64,000 nucleotides of DNA from Methanoregula sp. GTDB taxonomy: Archaea > Halobacteriota > Methanomicrobia > Methanomicrobiales > Methanospirillaceae. The stretch lies in NCBI RefSeq assembly GCF_028712425.1, contig NZ_JAQTQD010000007.1, positions 1-64,000 of the forward strand. Reading direction: 5' to 3'. Below the pieces are notes generated by a model that saw only the letters and a list, made by a program, of their open reading frames with translations, was not told the origin of the DNA and ran no database searches. Shown here one piece after another: positions 10,600 to 20,908 of the stretch (within the stretch, counting starts at the first letter, position 1; each line of letters starts with the position of its first letter). The position numbers were made by a program, and so were the translations under genes.

Positions 10600-10745
10600 A
10601 CGAGTGTGACCCCCTCTCTCCCCCAAGGGGGGAGGCAGCCCAAGGGGACAAGCGCCCTTGACCCCCCCGTTTTCTTTAAGGCTCGCATACAACCAGGTTC
10701 CACGGGGCGAGGGTCGGCAGACCCCGAGCACCCGTGGCCCCATCC
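10600..10745. repeat. GC-rich dispersed/hairpin repeat, intergenic
   Basis: ctctcccccaaggggggag hairpin, and gtcggcagacc motif shared with R1 copies at 34.5 and 40.97 kb. Confidence 0.45.
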
Positions 10746-10804
10746 TAGACTAGCACTATTCCACATAGGTTTTCTACAGAGCACGGAAAAAAGAGTGATT
10801 CCGG

Positions 10805-12325
10805 TTACGCCCGGTTGATCAGGTTCACGGCGTTCACCATTGCCTCGACCGATGACAGCACAATGTCATCGCCACTGCCACTGGCGTCAAAGATCCTGCC
10901 GCGCTCGTCCTCGACCGCGATGGTGACGTGGCACATCGCGTCCGAGCCGCCCGAGATCGCCTCGATGTTGAACTCCTTGAGCTGGAGTTTTGCTGGGGTG
11001 ATCCCGAGGATCGCGTTCAGCGCCGCGTCAACCGGGCCGTTCCCTACTGCCGAGAAGACATGCTCCGTGCCGTTCACCTTTGCCCGGACGCTGGCCGTCG
11101 GGATGGCGTGGTTGCCCGTCATGATGGCAATGTCCTGGAGGTCGAATATCTTGTGGTTGAACTCGATGCCCATCACGCTCTCTGCAATCTCGTAGAGATC
11201 GGCATCGGTAACCCGTTTGCCACGGTTCGCGATGGCCTTGACCTTCTCGATGATAGCCTTGAGTTGTGTTTCACTGGGATCGATGTGGGCATCGGCAAGC
11301 ATCTGCCGCACCGCGTGATGCCCTACGTGTTTCCCGAGCGTCAGCCGCCTGCGGTGACCGACCATCTCGGGCGTCATGATGCCCGGCTCAAACGTGGCCG
11401 CGTTCTGGAGCACGCCATGCGAGTGGATACCGCTCTCGTGCGAGAAGACATTCTCCCCGACAACCGGCTGGATGGGCGGGATGCCGAGGCCGGAGAAGCG
11501 GGAGACGAGGCGTGAGGTCTCAACGAGGCGCTCTTTTGCTATCCCCGTTTTGATCCGGTACATCGACTCCATGATCATGACGGTCTGGGCAAGATCGGCA
11601 TTGCCGGCCCGTTCCCCGAGACCGTTCACGGTTACCTGCACCTGCGAGGCGCCGGCCTCGACTGCCGCGATGGTGTTTGCCACCGCGAGGCCGAAGTCGT
11701 TGTGGCAGTGGACATCGATGGGGCACCGGACCTCTTTATTGATCCGGGTAATCAGCGTCTTCATCGCGGACGGTGAGATGACTCCCACCGTGTCGGGCAC
11801 GTTGATGATCGTTGCACCGGCATCTGCGGCAGTCTGGAATACCTCTATCAGGTAGTCCCAGTCCGTTCTCGTCGCGTCCATGGCGGAGAACATGCAGAGG
11901 TTGGAGCGTTTCCGGATATAGCCGATGATGTCGGCCGTGATCTCCAGGACCTCTTTTCTCGATTTCTTGATCGTGTTCTCGCGCTGGATGTCCGAAGTCG
12001 GGATGAAGACATGCACCATGTCGACATTGCAGTCAAGGCAGGTGTCTACATCGGCTTTCACGGAGCGGGCAAGCCCGCAGATCTTTGATTCCAGGCCGAG
12101 GTTCTTTATTGCCGTTACCGTCTCTTTCTCGGCTTTCGAAGACGCAGGGAAACCTGCCTCTATCGCGTGAATGCCGATTGCGGAGAGCTGGCGGGCAATA
12201 TCGAGCTTCTGTTCGAATGTGAATGCAATACCCGGGGTCTGTTCTCCGTCACGTAATGTCGTGTCAAAAACAGTGACTTCTTCACGAGCTGCGCTATCGG
12301 TGAAGAAGACGATCCCCCGCAAAAT
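10805..12325 (-). CDS. leuA: 2-isopropylmalate synthase family (LeuA/CimA/AksA)
   Basis: EEVTVFDTTLRDGEQTPGIAFTFEQKLDIARQL...HCHNDFGLAVANTIAAVEAGASQVQVTVNGLGERAGNA; start uncertain. Confidence 0.88.
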   Translation of the reverse strand: MLRGIVFFTDSAAREEVTVFDTTLRDGEQTPGIAFTFEQKLDIARQLSAIGIHAIEAGFPASSKAEKETVTAIKNLGLESKICGLARSVKADVDTCLDCNVDMVHVFIPTSDIQRENTIKKSRKEVLEITADIIGYIRKRSNLCMFSAMDATRTDWDYLIEVFQTAADAGATIINVPDTVGVISPSAMKTLITRINKEVRCPIDVHCHNDFGLAVANTIAAVEAGASQVQVTVNGLGERAGNADLAQTVMIMESMYRIKTGIAKERLVETSRLVSRFSGLGIPPIQPVVGENVFSHESGIHSHGVLQNAATFEPGIMTPEMVGHRRRLTLGKHVGHHAVRQMLADAHIDPSETQLKAIIEKVKAIANRGKRVTDADLYEIAESVMGIEFNHKIFDLQDIAIMTGNHAIPTASVRAKVNGTEHVFSAVGNGPVDAALNAILGITPAKLQLKEFNIEAISGGSDAMCHVTIAVEDERGRIFDASGSGDDIVLSSVEAMVNAVNLINRA

Positions 12326-12500
12326 CCTTGCGAGTAACCATACACAATTGTTGGCCCGCGTGTTATTTAAACAATCGCTGCACCAGATCCGGTTTCGGAC
12401 GAATGGGATCTTTCCAGCCACGAGCATGATGCAGGGATATGCGGATCACTTCCGGCACCCACGGGCAGATTTTATATAACGAAAAATTCCAGAGCGAATT

Positions 12501-13109
12501 ATGGGTATCAATACCTTCACGTGCGATTATCCCTGCACGGATGTCCATCCGAATATGATCTTCCCCAAGCCGGATCTCAATCCCCAAAAGATCAGGATTG
12601 TCATGGTATCCGAGTGTCCTCCTGCCAACCGGACGGATTACTTTTATGAGAGCGGTTCCGGCGCCTTTTTCCAGACAACAAAAACGGCATTCCGTGATGC
12701 AGGAGCAGTCATTGAAACCTATGAAGACCTGGCCAGAATGGGCATCTATCTTACGACTGCCATCAAATGCAACAAGACCGGTTATCTCGTTTCTGCAAAG
12801 ACCATAAAAGAATGTGCGTTACGGTTTTTGAAACCTGAGCTGGAGCAGTTTCCCGATATCAGGATGATCCTGTGCATGGGAGACTTTGCTATAAAAGCCG
12901 TCAATTACGTCTATAAGGAAAAATATGGCAAAAGCCCGATCCCCGCAGGGTCTACTTACAAAATACGCAAACAGGAATATAGCCAGAACGGCATCCGGTT
13001 TCTCCCTTCATATACCCATACCGGGGACAGTTTCAATATCGAAAAGGTGAAGCGGCAGATGATTGCCGAAGATATACAGACTGCCCTGGCGTACCTGAAG
13101 TCTCATTGA
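12501..13109 (+). CDS. Uracil-DNA glycosylase superfamily-like protein
   Basis: IRIVMVSECPPANRTDYFYESGSGAFFQTTKTAF...YLTTAIKCNKTGY...ILCMGDFAIKAV...FLPSYTHTGDSFN. Confidence 0.6.
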   Translation: MGINTFTCDYPCTDVHPNMIFPKPDLNPQKIRIVMVSECPPANRTDYFYESGSGAFFQTTKTAFRDAGAVIETYEDLARMGIYLTTAIKCNKTGYLVSAKTIKECALRFLKPELEQFPDIRMILCMGDFAIKAVNYVYKEKYGKSPIPAGSTYKIRKQEYSQNGIRFLPSYTHTGDSFNIEKVKRQMIAEDIQTALAYLKSH

Positions 13110-13300
13110 TTGGTTTGCGGCTGGGGAACTGTCTGGTGCAGGCGGGGAAAGCCATGTACGACCTGTTTTTCCCAAAAGAAATCTGCGCATCGTGCACGGT
13201 GAAATGGATCCTGGGATGAATCCAGGCATTTTAACCCGGAACCACCGGGGATCTTACGATACGTTTAATAGTAAACTTGCCCTACATTAGTAGCGCAGTG

Positions 13301-13406
13301 CCCCGCCTTAACTCAGCCTGGTAGAGTGCGCGGCTGTAGTATGGTTTGCCGATTCAGGCAACTGCGCGGCTACCGCGATGTCCCCGGTTCGAATCTGGGA
13401 GGCGGG
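13301..13406 (+). tRNA. tRNA-Tyr (GTA) with a 32-nt intron at 13339-13370
   Basis: Acceptor CCCGCCT/AGGCGGG, anticodon stem CGCGG/CCGCG, loop CTGTAG-[intron]-A, T-arm CCCGGTTCGAATCTGGG; intron at canonical 37/38 position; 74 nt after splicing. Confidence 0.93.
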
Positions 13407-13420
13407 ATTACTGTAACAAT

Positions 13421-13493
13421 TGCCCAGGTAGTGTAGTGGCCTATCATGATTGCCTGTCACGCAATCGACTCGGATTCGAATTCCGACCTGGGC
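13421..13493 (+). tRNA. tRNA-Asp (GTC)
   Basis: GCCCAGG...ATTGC CTGTCAC GCAAT...GGATTCGAATTCC..CCTGGGC; complete cloverleaf. Confidence 0.95.
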
Positions 13494-13650
13494 GTACTCT
13501 TTTCGGGTCAGATGCCTGAAAAACCATAACCTGCTAGCGAAGGCAGGGCTTTTGTCAAATAGACCGGCTCGCAGAACGAGGATCTGGCCCAGGGCAACAC
13601 AACATATTTGATTTCCGGGTACGCATATAGCCAGTAAGGATAGAACATCT

Positions 13651-13866
13651 ATGAAACTCGGCATTATCCTCGAGGAGGAAGAGGATGGTACTTACTCTGT
13701 TCACTGTCCTGCCCTTAAGGGATGCCATTCTCAGGGAAAAAACCGCGAGGAAGCACTGAAAAATATCCAGGATGCCATCGATCTTTATCTTGAAGTATCC
13801 CGGGAAATGGCAGAAAAGGCAGCCAAAGGCCAGCCAAAGAGTACTCTTGTCGAGATCGCAGTATGA
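13651..13866 (+). CDS. hicB: HicB-family antitoxin
   Basis: MKLGIILEEEEDGTYSVHCPALKGCHSQGKNREEALKNIQDAIDLYLEV. Confidence 0.92.
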   Translation: MKLGIILEEEEDGTYSVHCPALKGCHSQGKNREEALKNIQDAIDLYLEVSREMAEKAAKGQPKSTLVEIAV

Positions 13867-14084
13867 CCGGCGATCGCCTTCTCCCGGTTTCCGGCAGGGA
13901 GATGGTGAAGGTCTTTTCCCGGCTCGGTTTTTCTGTCATACGCCAGCGAGGGAGCCATATTGTGATGGCCCGTGACGAGGAGATTCTTGTCATCCCCGAT
14001 CACGATGTGGTTGCAAAGGGAACGGAGCGCGACCTGATTCGGGATGCGGGGATTTCCGTGAGTGAATTTAACCGGATGTTGTAA
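13863..14084 (+). CDS. hicA: HicA-family mRNA interferase toxin
   Basis: LPVSGREMVKVFSRLGFSVIRQRGSHIVMARDEEILVIPDHDVVAKGTERDLIRDAGIS; catalytic His in GSH; 4-nt overlap with hicB. Confidence 0.92.
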   Translation: MTGDRLLPVSGREMVKVFSRLGFSVIRQRGSHIVMARDEEILVIPDHDVVAKGTERDLIRDAGISVSEFNRML

Positions 14085-14190
14085 AGGCGCACACGTATCA
14101 GCATCATAATCCGGATTCCCCAAGGACTTACCTTTAAGAAAAAGAAGATAGAGTAACAATTCCCGTCAGGGAACAGATGTTGGTAGCCCA

Positions 14191-15609
14191 TCAGGTTTTC
14201 TGCACACCGTAGATCCCGCTCCCGATCCACCAGGTGTCATCAACTGCCTTCGCGTACAGCAGTTTCGGTACAGAAGTCCCCCGTCCTCTGGCCGTGTCCA
14301 TGAACATCGCGTGCGTGAACCCGGTCCCGCTCCGGATCGCATTGATATTGAGGACCGTGGTCTTTGAGCCGTACGGATCCGAGTAGTCCATCCAGTTCTT
14401 GCCAATGCCTTCCTTCCAGTACGGGTCGGCAAGGAGCGTCCCGTTGAAGTCCTCGGCCCAGACAAAGAGGTCGCCGTTCACGAACTCTCCTTTGGGATTG
14501 TTGATCTCCGCAAGCGTCCTTTCCTTCCCGTTGACCTTCGCGTAGGTTACGGCCCGGTCAACAAGGTCGTACAGTTCCGTTCGCGTATGGCTGCGCACGG
14601 TAATTCCGGTCAGGTTGCCCTCTCGGAGCTGCTCGTACTCCGGCACAATGATGCCGGAGAAAACCCAGTACGTGTCATCAACGGGCTCGGCATAATCGAT
14701 CTTTGGCGCATACCCTGTCCGGCCATCCTTTGTCACGGCCGCAACCGTGTACGAATACCCGCCGCCCTGGAGGGCAAGGTCCCGCATCTCGCGGATTGTA
14801 GTCACGCCATCAGGGTCATGGTAGTTGATGAGGTTGATCCGGTTGTTCGCGGTATCAGGAGTGAGGGAATTAGCGAGCACCGTGCCGTTGTAGTCCACCG
14901 CGATGAGCGTGAGTTCACCATCAGCAAACTGTCCTTTGGGATCATTGAAGGCAATGAGCGCCTTTTCTTTGCCGTTCTCCTTTGCATAGGACACGGCACT
15001 CTTTACGAATGTTGTCAGGTTCCCGACCGTATACTCGCGGCTTTTCGGGCCGATACCGATCGAGGGATAGACCATTCCGGATCCGGCATACGTTCCGGCA
15101 CCGATATAGTAGCTCCCGTCCACATCAGCGACAACCGAGAGTTTCGGGGTGATGGTCTTTTTGTCCTGCGGGTTGGGGTAATCGTAACTCACATACCCGA
15201 TCCCGTATCGTGCGGTCTCCTGCAGGTTCTTAACAAGGGGGACGCCATACCGGTCCGTCATGTTCCCGATGTTTGTCCCGACAAGTTCCTGTTCGAAGGG
15301 TTCTGCAAGTGCGGTTCCGTCATACCTCTCAGTAAAGATGTAAACGCCGTTCCTGACAAACGAACCGTTCGGATCATTGAATTCAGCAATGGCTTTCTCC
15401 TTCCCATTCTCCTTTGCATAGAGAACGGCCTCCTTCACCTGGTCTGTCAGGTCAGCAGGAGTGATCTTTGCAGGCGATAGCCCGGTGGCAGGGGAAGCCG
15501 GGGGAGCCGGAGTCTGGCCCTTCTGCGCCGGAAGGGTTCCGGTGCAGCCTGCAGCAAGGATAAGCCCGGTGATCAGGAGAAAAATGAGGATTGGTGCCCA
15601 CGGTTTCAT
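14191..15609 (-). CDS. Lipoprotein with three tandem Cache-like domains
   Basis: Lipobox LAAGC; three repeats of V..AV.YAK.NGKE.A...FNDP.G.F..G......DYNGT.LA. Confidence 0.75.
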   Translation of the reverse strand: MKPWAPILIFLLITGLILAAGCTGTLPAQKGQTPAPPASPATGLSPAKITPADLTDQVKEAVLYAKENGKEKAIAEFNDPNGSFVRNGVYIFTERYDGTALAEPFEQELVGTNIGNMTDRYGVPLVKNLQETARYGIGYVSYDYPNPQDKKTITPKLSVVADVDGSYYIGAGTYAGSGMVYPSIGIGPKSREYTVGNLTTFVKSAVSYAKENGKEKALIAFNDPKGQFADGELTLIAVDYNGTVLANSLTPDTANNRINLINYHDPDGVTTIREMRDLALQGGGYSYTVAAVTKDGRTGYAPKIDYAEPVDDTYWVFSGIIVPEYEQLREGNLTGITVRSHTRTELYDLVDRAVTYAKVNGKERTLAEINNPKGEFVNGDLFVWAEDFNGTLLADPYWKEGIGKNWMDYSDPYGSKTTVLNINAIRSGTGFTHAMFMDTARGRGTSVPKLLYAKAVDDTWWIGSGIYGVQKT

Positions 15610-15724
15610 GCCCGAATCTCTTGGTCCAAAACCATAAAAAAATACTGAAACAGGGGAAAGCCCCTGCGACAGGTGCATCCGGAATATGGCAGGATGCGAT
15701 TAAAATCCCTGCGATCGTGAAAAT

Positions 15725-16009
15725 TTATTCTGCGGCAGGAGCCTGGATCAGCAGGCGCCCCCGGGAAGTGAGCCTGAGAACGACTTCACTGCTGGATTTG
15801 CCCCCGTCAAGACACCCCCTGGACAAGAGACCCCTGACGCTGGACCGGATGAGGCTCTCGCTGAAACCGGGGTACAGCGTCTGTACAACCTGCCCGATGC
15901 GACAACTCTGGTTGTCGGCAACGGCCCGGAGGATAGCGAGATGAGCTGCTGTTGGCGTGAAAACCTCGGGTGGGGCAAATTCGATTGCTTTCATGGTTGT
16001 TTCTTTCAT
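15725..16009 (-). CDS. Small winged-helix-like regulator
   Basis: HLAILRAVADNQSCRIGQVVQTLYPGFSESLIRSSVRGLLSRGCLDGG pattern. Confidence 0.5.
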   Translation of the reverse strand: MKETTMKAIEFAPPEVFTPTAAHLAILRAVADNQSCRIGQVVQTLYPGFSESLIRSSVRGLLSRGCLDGGKSSSEVVLRLTSRGRLLIQAPAAE

Positions 16010-16313
16010 GATAGGTCCTGGTGATGGTGAAACACAACTGTTTCAGGCAGTAAAAGAACGAATCACCACTATACTCTTAGCTCTCTGACATAATGTAACC
16101 ATGGTTGCCGTGCCCGGGGCAGATTTCCGCGGGAAGGGTAAAAACAACCGTTCTGCATAGTCAGTCATGATTCACGGGGAAAAAAGGTTCATGCGCCGGA
16201 TGTTTTTCCAAAGCCGGACAATAGTTACTGTATCGTAAAACCGGTGACACAACACAGGGAAGAACCAGGGCCCCCCAGGGGAATTAATATATCAGCGGGT
16301 ATCACCTTTTCCC

Positions 16314-16892
16314 ATGATGATCGATGCGATAATTGCGAAGGTGAAGGGGTTCATCGTGAATCCGGTGGAGAGTTTCCGGGCTGCACGCCCCGATACACCT
16401 GACATCATTGTGCCTTATTTCATCGCTTTGCTCCTCATCCACACAGTCATGACGGCGATCATATCTCTTGCCGGCATCAGTGTCATGGGAATGCTTTCGC
16501 CCATGATGCCGGGGTTCGCGATGCCGGTCGTGATCTTCTTTGGCGTGCTTATCGGGGGTGCGATCGTTACCATCCTCTTCTCGCTCTGGCTGCACCTGTG
16601 GGTGTACCTGCTTGGCGGGAGGAAGGGACTTTTTGAAACTGCAAAAGCCGTTATCTATGGCATGACCCCTGGTATGATTCTCGGCTGGATACCGTTCATC
16701 GGTTTCCTCTTCTGCCTCTGGTCGATTGTCCTGCAGATCATCGGCATCCGCGAGCTGCAGGAAATGAGCAGTGGAAAAGCTCTCGTTGCCATGATCATTG
16801 CCGTGATGGTACCGCTCATCGTTGTTGTGCTCCTGGCGATGTATTTCTTTGTCAGCATGGTTTCCGTCTCTCCCATTCCGGTTGTACCGTAA
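16314..16892 (+). CDS. Yip1-family integral membrane protein
   Basis: VKGFIVNPVESFRAAR...; several TM segments and GGRKGLFETAKAVIYGMTPGMILGWIP. Confidence 0.8.
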   Translation: MMIDAIIAKVKGFIVNPVESFRAARPDTPDIIVPYFIALLLIHTVMTAIISLAGISVMGMLSPMMPGFAMPVVIFFGVLIGGAIVTILFSLWLHLWVYLLGGRKGLFETAKAVIYGMTPGMILGWIPFIGFLFCLWSIVLQIIGIRELQEMSSGKALVAMIIAVMVPLIVVVLLAMYFFVSMVSVSPIPVVP

Positions 16893-16966
16893 ATCTGCGG
16901 ATAACCTTTTTTTTAATGACATCCTGAAAACGTGGAGTGTGAGCTGGGGAGAGGCGACCGATCCGG

Positions 16967-17437
16967 TCATTCCACAAGGAAATCTTTTTGCCGGAGAAAT
17001 GCAGCGATCCAGGGTTCAGCCTCTTCATCGGATCGCGGCCGTTTCCGTTCAACCTCATCCCATGCTGACCTGAGCTCATGGTCTTCGGAATGCAGGGCGA
17101 GCGCCCCGGTTACGTACCCAAGAGACCTCCCCCGGATATCGGATACCTTCAGTGCAACACACCGGTAAAACTTGCACTGGGGCGGGCTGTCGCGGTGGAT
17201 GGTGCAGCGCAGGAGATCCCCGTCCGGGCGGAGGAAGCGGCAGGCATGGGGGTGCGAATCGGGAAATGTGTGATCTTTGAAGATCTCGCGCTTCTCCTCG
17301 TCAACCTCCGCCGTGAATGGTGTGCCGGTGGAGACGGATTCGCAGGCAAACGAGAACGGCCCGGTCTGCTCTTCGATCACGATATAGTCGCCCAGGAACA
17401 TGCAGCAGGATCCGCACTGGCGGCAGGAGAAGACCAT
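16967..17437 (-). CDS. YkgJ-family cysteine cluster protein
   Basis: MVFSCRQCGSCCMFLGDYIVIEEQ...CRFLRPDGDLLRCTIHRDSPPQCKFYRC. Confidence 0.85.
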   Translation of the reverse strand: MVFSCRQCGSCCMFLGDYIVIEEQTGPFSFACESVSTGTPFTAEVDEEKREIFKDHTFPDSHPHACRFLRPDGDLLRCTIHRDSPPQCKFYRCVALKVSDIRGRSLGYVTGALALHSEDHELRSAWDEVERKRPRSDEEAEPWIAAFLRQKDFLVE

Positions 17438-17498
17438 GGTTGTACCCTGATGTACAGTCAGGGAGGGCGTGGTAAAAAAGGGATCGAAGTGTGCCGGT

Positions 17499-18140
17499 TC
17501 ACCGGATTTTATCAGCCGCCGTGGCTGCAAGTGATTTTAAGAGTTCATAGTCCGTACTGGTGCCGGCCAGTGCAATCTTTTCGTACACGTTCTTTTTTGT
17601 GAAGATCACTGTATAGGTGACAACGGGAGTTATTCCGGAAGTGCTGACCTCGCGCCACGCGATGCTTCGGTCTCCTGTCTGCGGGAACGGCACCTGGTAG
17701 TCCGTCCGGCTGTCCTCTTCAGGAAGCAGTTTCTCTTTTTTTAGCGAGTACACGTCCCTGACGGTTTTCAGGGGATACACCGCAATCTCCTGGGTGATCA
17801 TCGTGATATCATTCAGGTCCGTGTCCATGCGGTAGTAGGTGACCTCGTATCCCTGCTGCCAGCCCAGGTCCCGGTACACCTGTCCCGCACTGGCATAGGA
17901 TGTGAACGTCCGGTCTTTCAGGCGATAGTCAGAAGGGAGGTCTTCTTTACTGAGTGCCAGGTCAGAAAGAGGTACCGATGCCACCGGGCTCTCGGGAGCA
18001 GGAGTGGGGACTGGTGTTACCAGGGTCTGGACTACCACGGGCGCCGGGACCTCGGCAACGCAACCGGCAGAGACAAGAAGGCAGATCAGGCCTGCCGGCA
18101 GAAACCACAGCCGGGAAGGTAATCCCATAGCGTACTCCAT
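17499..18140 (-). CDS. Hypothetical lipoprotein
   Basis: Signal sequence and lipobox LLVSAGC; no family recognised. Confidence 0.65.
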   Translation of the reverse strand: MEYAMGLPSRLWFLPAGLICLLVSAGCVAEVPAPVVVQTLVTPVPTPAPESPVASVPLSDLALSKEDLPSDYRLKDRTFTSYASAGQVYRDLGWQQGYEVTYYRMDTDLNDITMITQEIAVYPLKTVRDVYSLKKEKLLPEEDSRTDYQVPFPQTGDRSIAWREVSTSGITPVVTYTVIFTKKNVYEKIALAGTSTDYELLKSLAATAADKIR

Positions 18141-18244
18141 GGAAGAAGGGGTTTAAATTATTGGTGGATGCCCCGGGTTCAATGCATAATTGCGCAAGCG
18201 CTATTATGCCGGGCCGCAGAAACCTTGCTTGGAGAGGAGTACAG

Positions 18245-18694
18245 ATGCCTTCAGCCAGTATTGCCATGCTTGACAAAGACCACCATATCCATATGGTCCC
18301 TGCAGAGCGGGTTCTTATGATGAGTATCGAGCATTCCGCGGCGAGAAAAATCGATAACGAGCGGTTCGAGATCGAATGCCAACTCAGGCTCTCGGTCGAG
18401 ACGTTCCCCCACCCGTTTTCAGACGTTATCCGGTTTACGTTTGCTGCAACTACAGTACCAGACCAGAAGATGATGACCGAGATAACGTTTGTCCAGAACC
18501 ATATAATAAAGTCCATCTTTGACAAGAACCTTGCCGGGGATATGACGGTCTGCGCCCCGGACGATCCCCGTTCCAGCGAGATCGGCATCACCATCTCGTC
18601 AGAGATCAAGGCACAGATGGCGGCTTCAAAGCAGTTCCGGGAAGTCCTTGCACGGAACGGTGCCCTGCCGGAATCTGTGGTCTTCACGCTGTAA
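18245..18694 (+). CDS. Conserved hypothetical protein
   Basis: MPSASIAMLDKDHHIHMVPAERVLMMSIEHSAARK; downstream start preferred over 18161. Confidence 0.6.
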   Translation: MPSASIAMLDKDHHIHMVPAERVLMMSIEHSAARKIDNERFEIECQLRLSVETFPHPFSDVIRFTFAATTVPDQKMMTEITFVQNHIIKSIFDKNLAGDMTVCAPDDPRSSEIGITISSEIKAQMAASKQFREVLARNGALPESVVFTL

Positions 18695-18806
18695 CAGGGC
18701 GGTCCGTGTACAGCGGGGGTTATGCGAAACGCGCATCCCGATAAATATCTTTTTCCCGTGTCAGGTCGAACAACTAGCATCCAGAAAAAACTTCAGGCGT
18801 GATTGT

Positions 18807-20117
18807 ATGGGCGATCCAGAACTTTACCGTGGTGAACAGGTCCTGTTGAGGACACCGGGGGTGCACGTCAAGTCGATCCCGTTTGAGGGCATCCTCACCA
18901 ACATGCGTATCATTCTCGTTGACCGTGCGAAGAACATCCTCCCGACAAGGGAGGTCGCATACGACATGATCATGGAGGCCGAGATTGGAGAGAACGCGAT
19001 TGGCGACGAGATCCTTACCCTTACCGTCCAGACTGCAACCGGCGAGAACCGCCAGATGATCCTGACCTTCCCGCAGCGGCAGGGCGGCACCCGGTCACGC
19101 GAGCGTGATGAATGGGTACGGATCATCCAGCAGGAGGTCTCCGCTGCCCGTAACGCAGCAGTGCACGACGCGGTCACCGCCCCGCAGACTGTTTCAGTGA
19201 GACGGAGTGCCCCGGCAGAAGCGTACGAGAGCCCGGCCCCGGAAGATCCTGCGGGGGCATCACCTGACGAGATCGTATACTGCACGAAATGCGGGAACCG
19301 TGTTCTTACCGATTCCGCGTTCTGCAACAAGTGCGGCACGCCCATTGTCGCACCTGCCCCGGCTTCCCGGCAGGCACCCCCGCCAGCCCGGTCACCTGCC
19401 TATGAAAAAGCCGCGGCAGGTGTTCCCATGGACTCCCCGCGATCATCACAGCCCCCGGCGGCCAGCCCCGCCACACCCCCGCAGAAGCCGGCAAAGAAGG
19501 GATTCTTATCCGGTATCCTGGGTGGAGGGAAGAAGAAGGCAGCACCCCGGCCGGCAGTTCCTGCACCGGCAAGGAGACCCCGGCGAAGCATGATGCCGGG
19601 AAAGAACGTCATCATGGGGGGAATCATCGTCATTGTCCTCATCGTGCTGCTTGCAGCAGCTGCATTTGTTGTCCTGCCGATGCTCTCGTCCGGTCCTTCT
19701 TCTGAAGGAGAGCCCACGACACCGGGTGAACCTGTGGCAGGAGAGACACCATCGGGCAGCAGCGCTGCTGAACCATCCAGGCCTCTGAGCAACACCGGTG
19801 TAGCCTCCATCACGGTAAAGGAGACCACTGCTCCCACCGTTCCCGTCTCCGGTGTGTGGGTTATGATTAATTACATTGGCAGTTACAAGGGGACATACGG
19901 GATGTCATCGGATCTCCAGAAACTGGAAGATTCCGGTTCCCGGCTCTATGAAGTAGTGAATGCAACAGGAACCGTCCAGGCCGATGTTGAGAAGAAGGAC
20001 AGTTCCACAAAACACGAGCTCTCGGTTGCGATCTACAAGGACGGGGCACTCCTGAAAAGCGACGCCACCAAGGAATCCTACGGGAAGGTAAGCATCTCTG
20101 CCGATGCCGGAAGTTAA
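18807..20117 (+). CDS. PH-like/zinc-ribbon membrane protein
   Basis: N-terminal PH-like region (LYRGEQVLLRTPGVHVKSIPFEGILTNMRIILVD), zinc ribbon YCTKCGNRVLTDSAFCNKCGTPI, one TM segment. Confidence 0.65.
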   Translation: MGDPELYRGEQVLLRTPGVHVKSIPFEGILTNMRIILVDRAKNILPTREVAYDMIMEAEIGENAIGDEILTLTVQTATGENRQMILTFPQRQGGTRSRERDEWVRIIQQEVSAARNAAVHDAVTAPQTVSVRRSAPAEAYESPAPEDPAGASPDEIVYCTKCGNRVLTDSAFCNKCGTPIVAPAPASRQAPPPARSPAYEKAAAGVPMDSPRSSQPPAASPATPPQKPAKKGFLSGILGGGKKKAAPRPAVPAPARRPRRSMMPGKNVIMGGIIVIVLIVLLAAAAFVVLPMLSSGPSSEGEPTTPGEPVAGETPSGSSAAEPSRPLSNTGVASITVKETTAPTVPVSGVWVMINYIGSYKGTYGMSSDLQKLEDSGSRLYEVVNATGTVQADVEKKDSSTKHELSVAIYKDGALLKSDATKESYGKVSISADAGS

Positions 20118-20270
20118 CGTGCGGCCCTTCCGGTAGTGGCAAGTGCATCAACAACCATTTCACCACCCTCTTTTTGACAAACGCAATGCCGGGAATAAAA
20201 AACTCCCTCGCGCTCTGTTCATTCTCCCCATCTTTTATCCTGAGGAGATCAATACTCCTGCGGTGATACT

Positions 20271-20903
20271 ATGACCACACCCGATCTGTTTCCCCGGAAG
20301 GTCCCTTTCAAACCTTCACCGGCATTTGTTCCCTGGTTTATAATCGATTTCATCCTCTTCCTTGGTCTCATTGCCTGCTGTACAGTCCTCCCCATGGTCC
20401 TGGCAGCCGGCCCGGAGATCGATCCTGTCGTCACAGGCGCAGTTCTTGTTGGATTCCTTATCATCACCGTCCTCTTTATTGCCTGGACCCGGCTCTATTA
20501 CGCCACCATGGAGTACGAACTTCACGACGACGAGATGCGCTGGCGCCGTGGCGTCTGGTTCCGGACAACCGGGATCGTTCCCTATAACCGGATCACGAAC
20601 CTCGACCTGAAACAGGGCCCGGTCATGCGCTGGCTGGGGATCTCCACGATCTCCATCCAGACCGCGGGGTATTCAGGCCAGGCGGTTCCCGAGATCCGGA
20701 TCGAGGCCATCGAACATGCAGAAGAACTCCGGGAGATCCTCCGCGGCTCTGTCCGTGCGTGCAGTGGCACAAACGACGGCACGGGGACCGGCGCGAATGT
20801 TTCTTTGGCTCCCGGATCTCCGGTTGCAACAACCGGCACAAGCATCCTGATCCTGGACGAACTCAAACGGATCCGCCAGCTGCTGGAACAGCAAAAAAGA
20901 TAA
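20271..20903 (+). CDS. Bacterial PH (bPH2/YdbS-like) domain membrane protein
   Basis: Two TM segments then YYATMEYELHDDEMRWRRGVWFRTTGIVPYNRITNLDLKQGPVMRWLGISTISIQTAG. Confidence 0.85.
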   Translation: MTTPDLFPRKVPFKPSPAFVPWFIIDFILFLGLIACCTVLPMVLAAGPEIDPVVTGAVLVGFLIITVLFIAWTRLYYATMEYELHDDEMRWRRGVWFRTTGIVPYNRITNLDLKQGPVMRWLGISTISIQTAGYSGQAVPEIRIEAIEHAEELREILRGSVRACSGTNDGTGTGANVSLAPGSPVATTGTSILILDELKRIRQLLEQQKR

Positions 20904-20908
20904 TTGTT

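Noticed and set aside
13301-13493. att-site duplication of tRNA-Asp or tRNA-Tyr 3' ends for an integrated element
   Set aside because: No second copy of either tRNA 3' end was spotted in the window.
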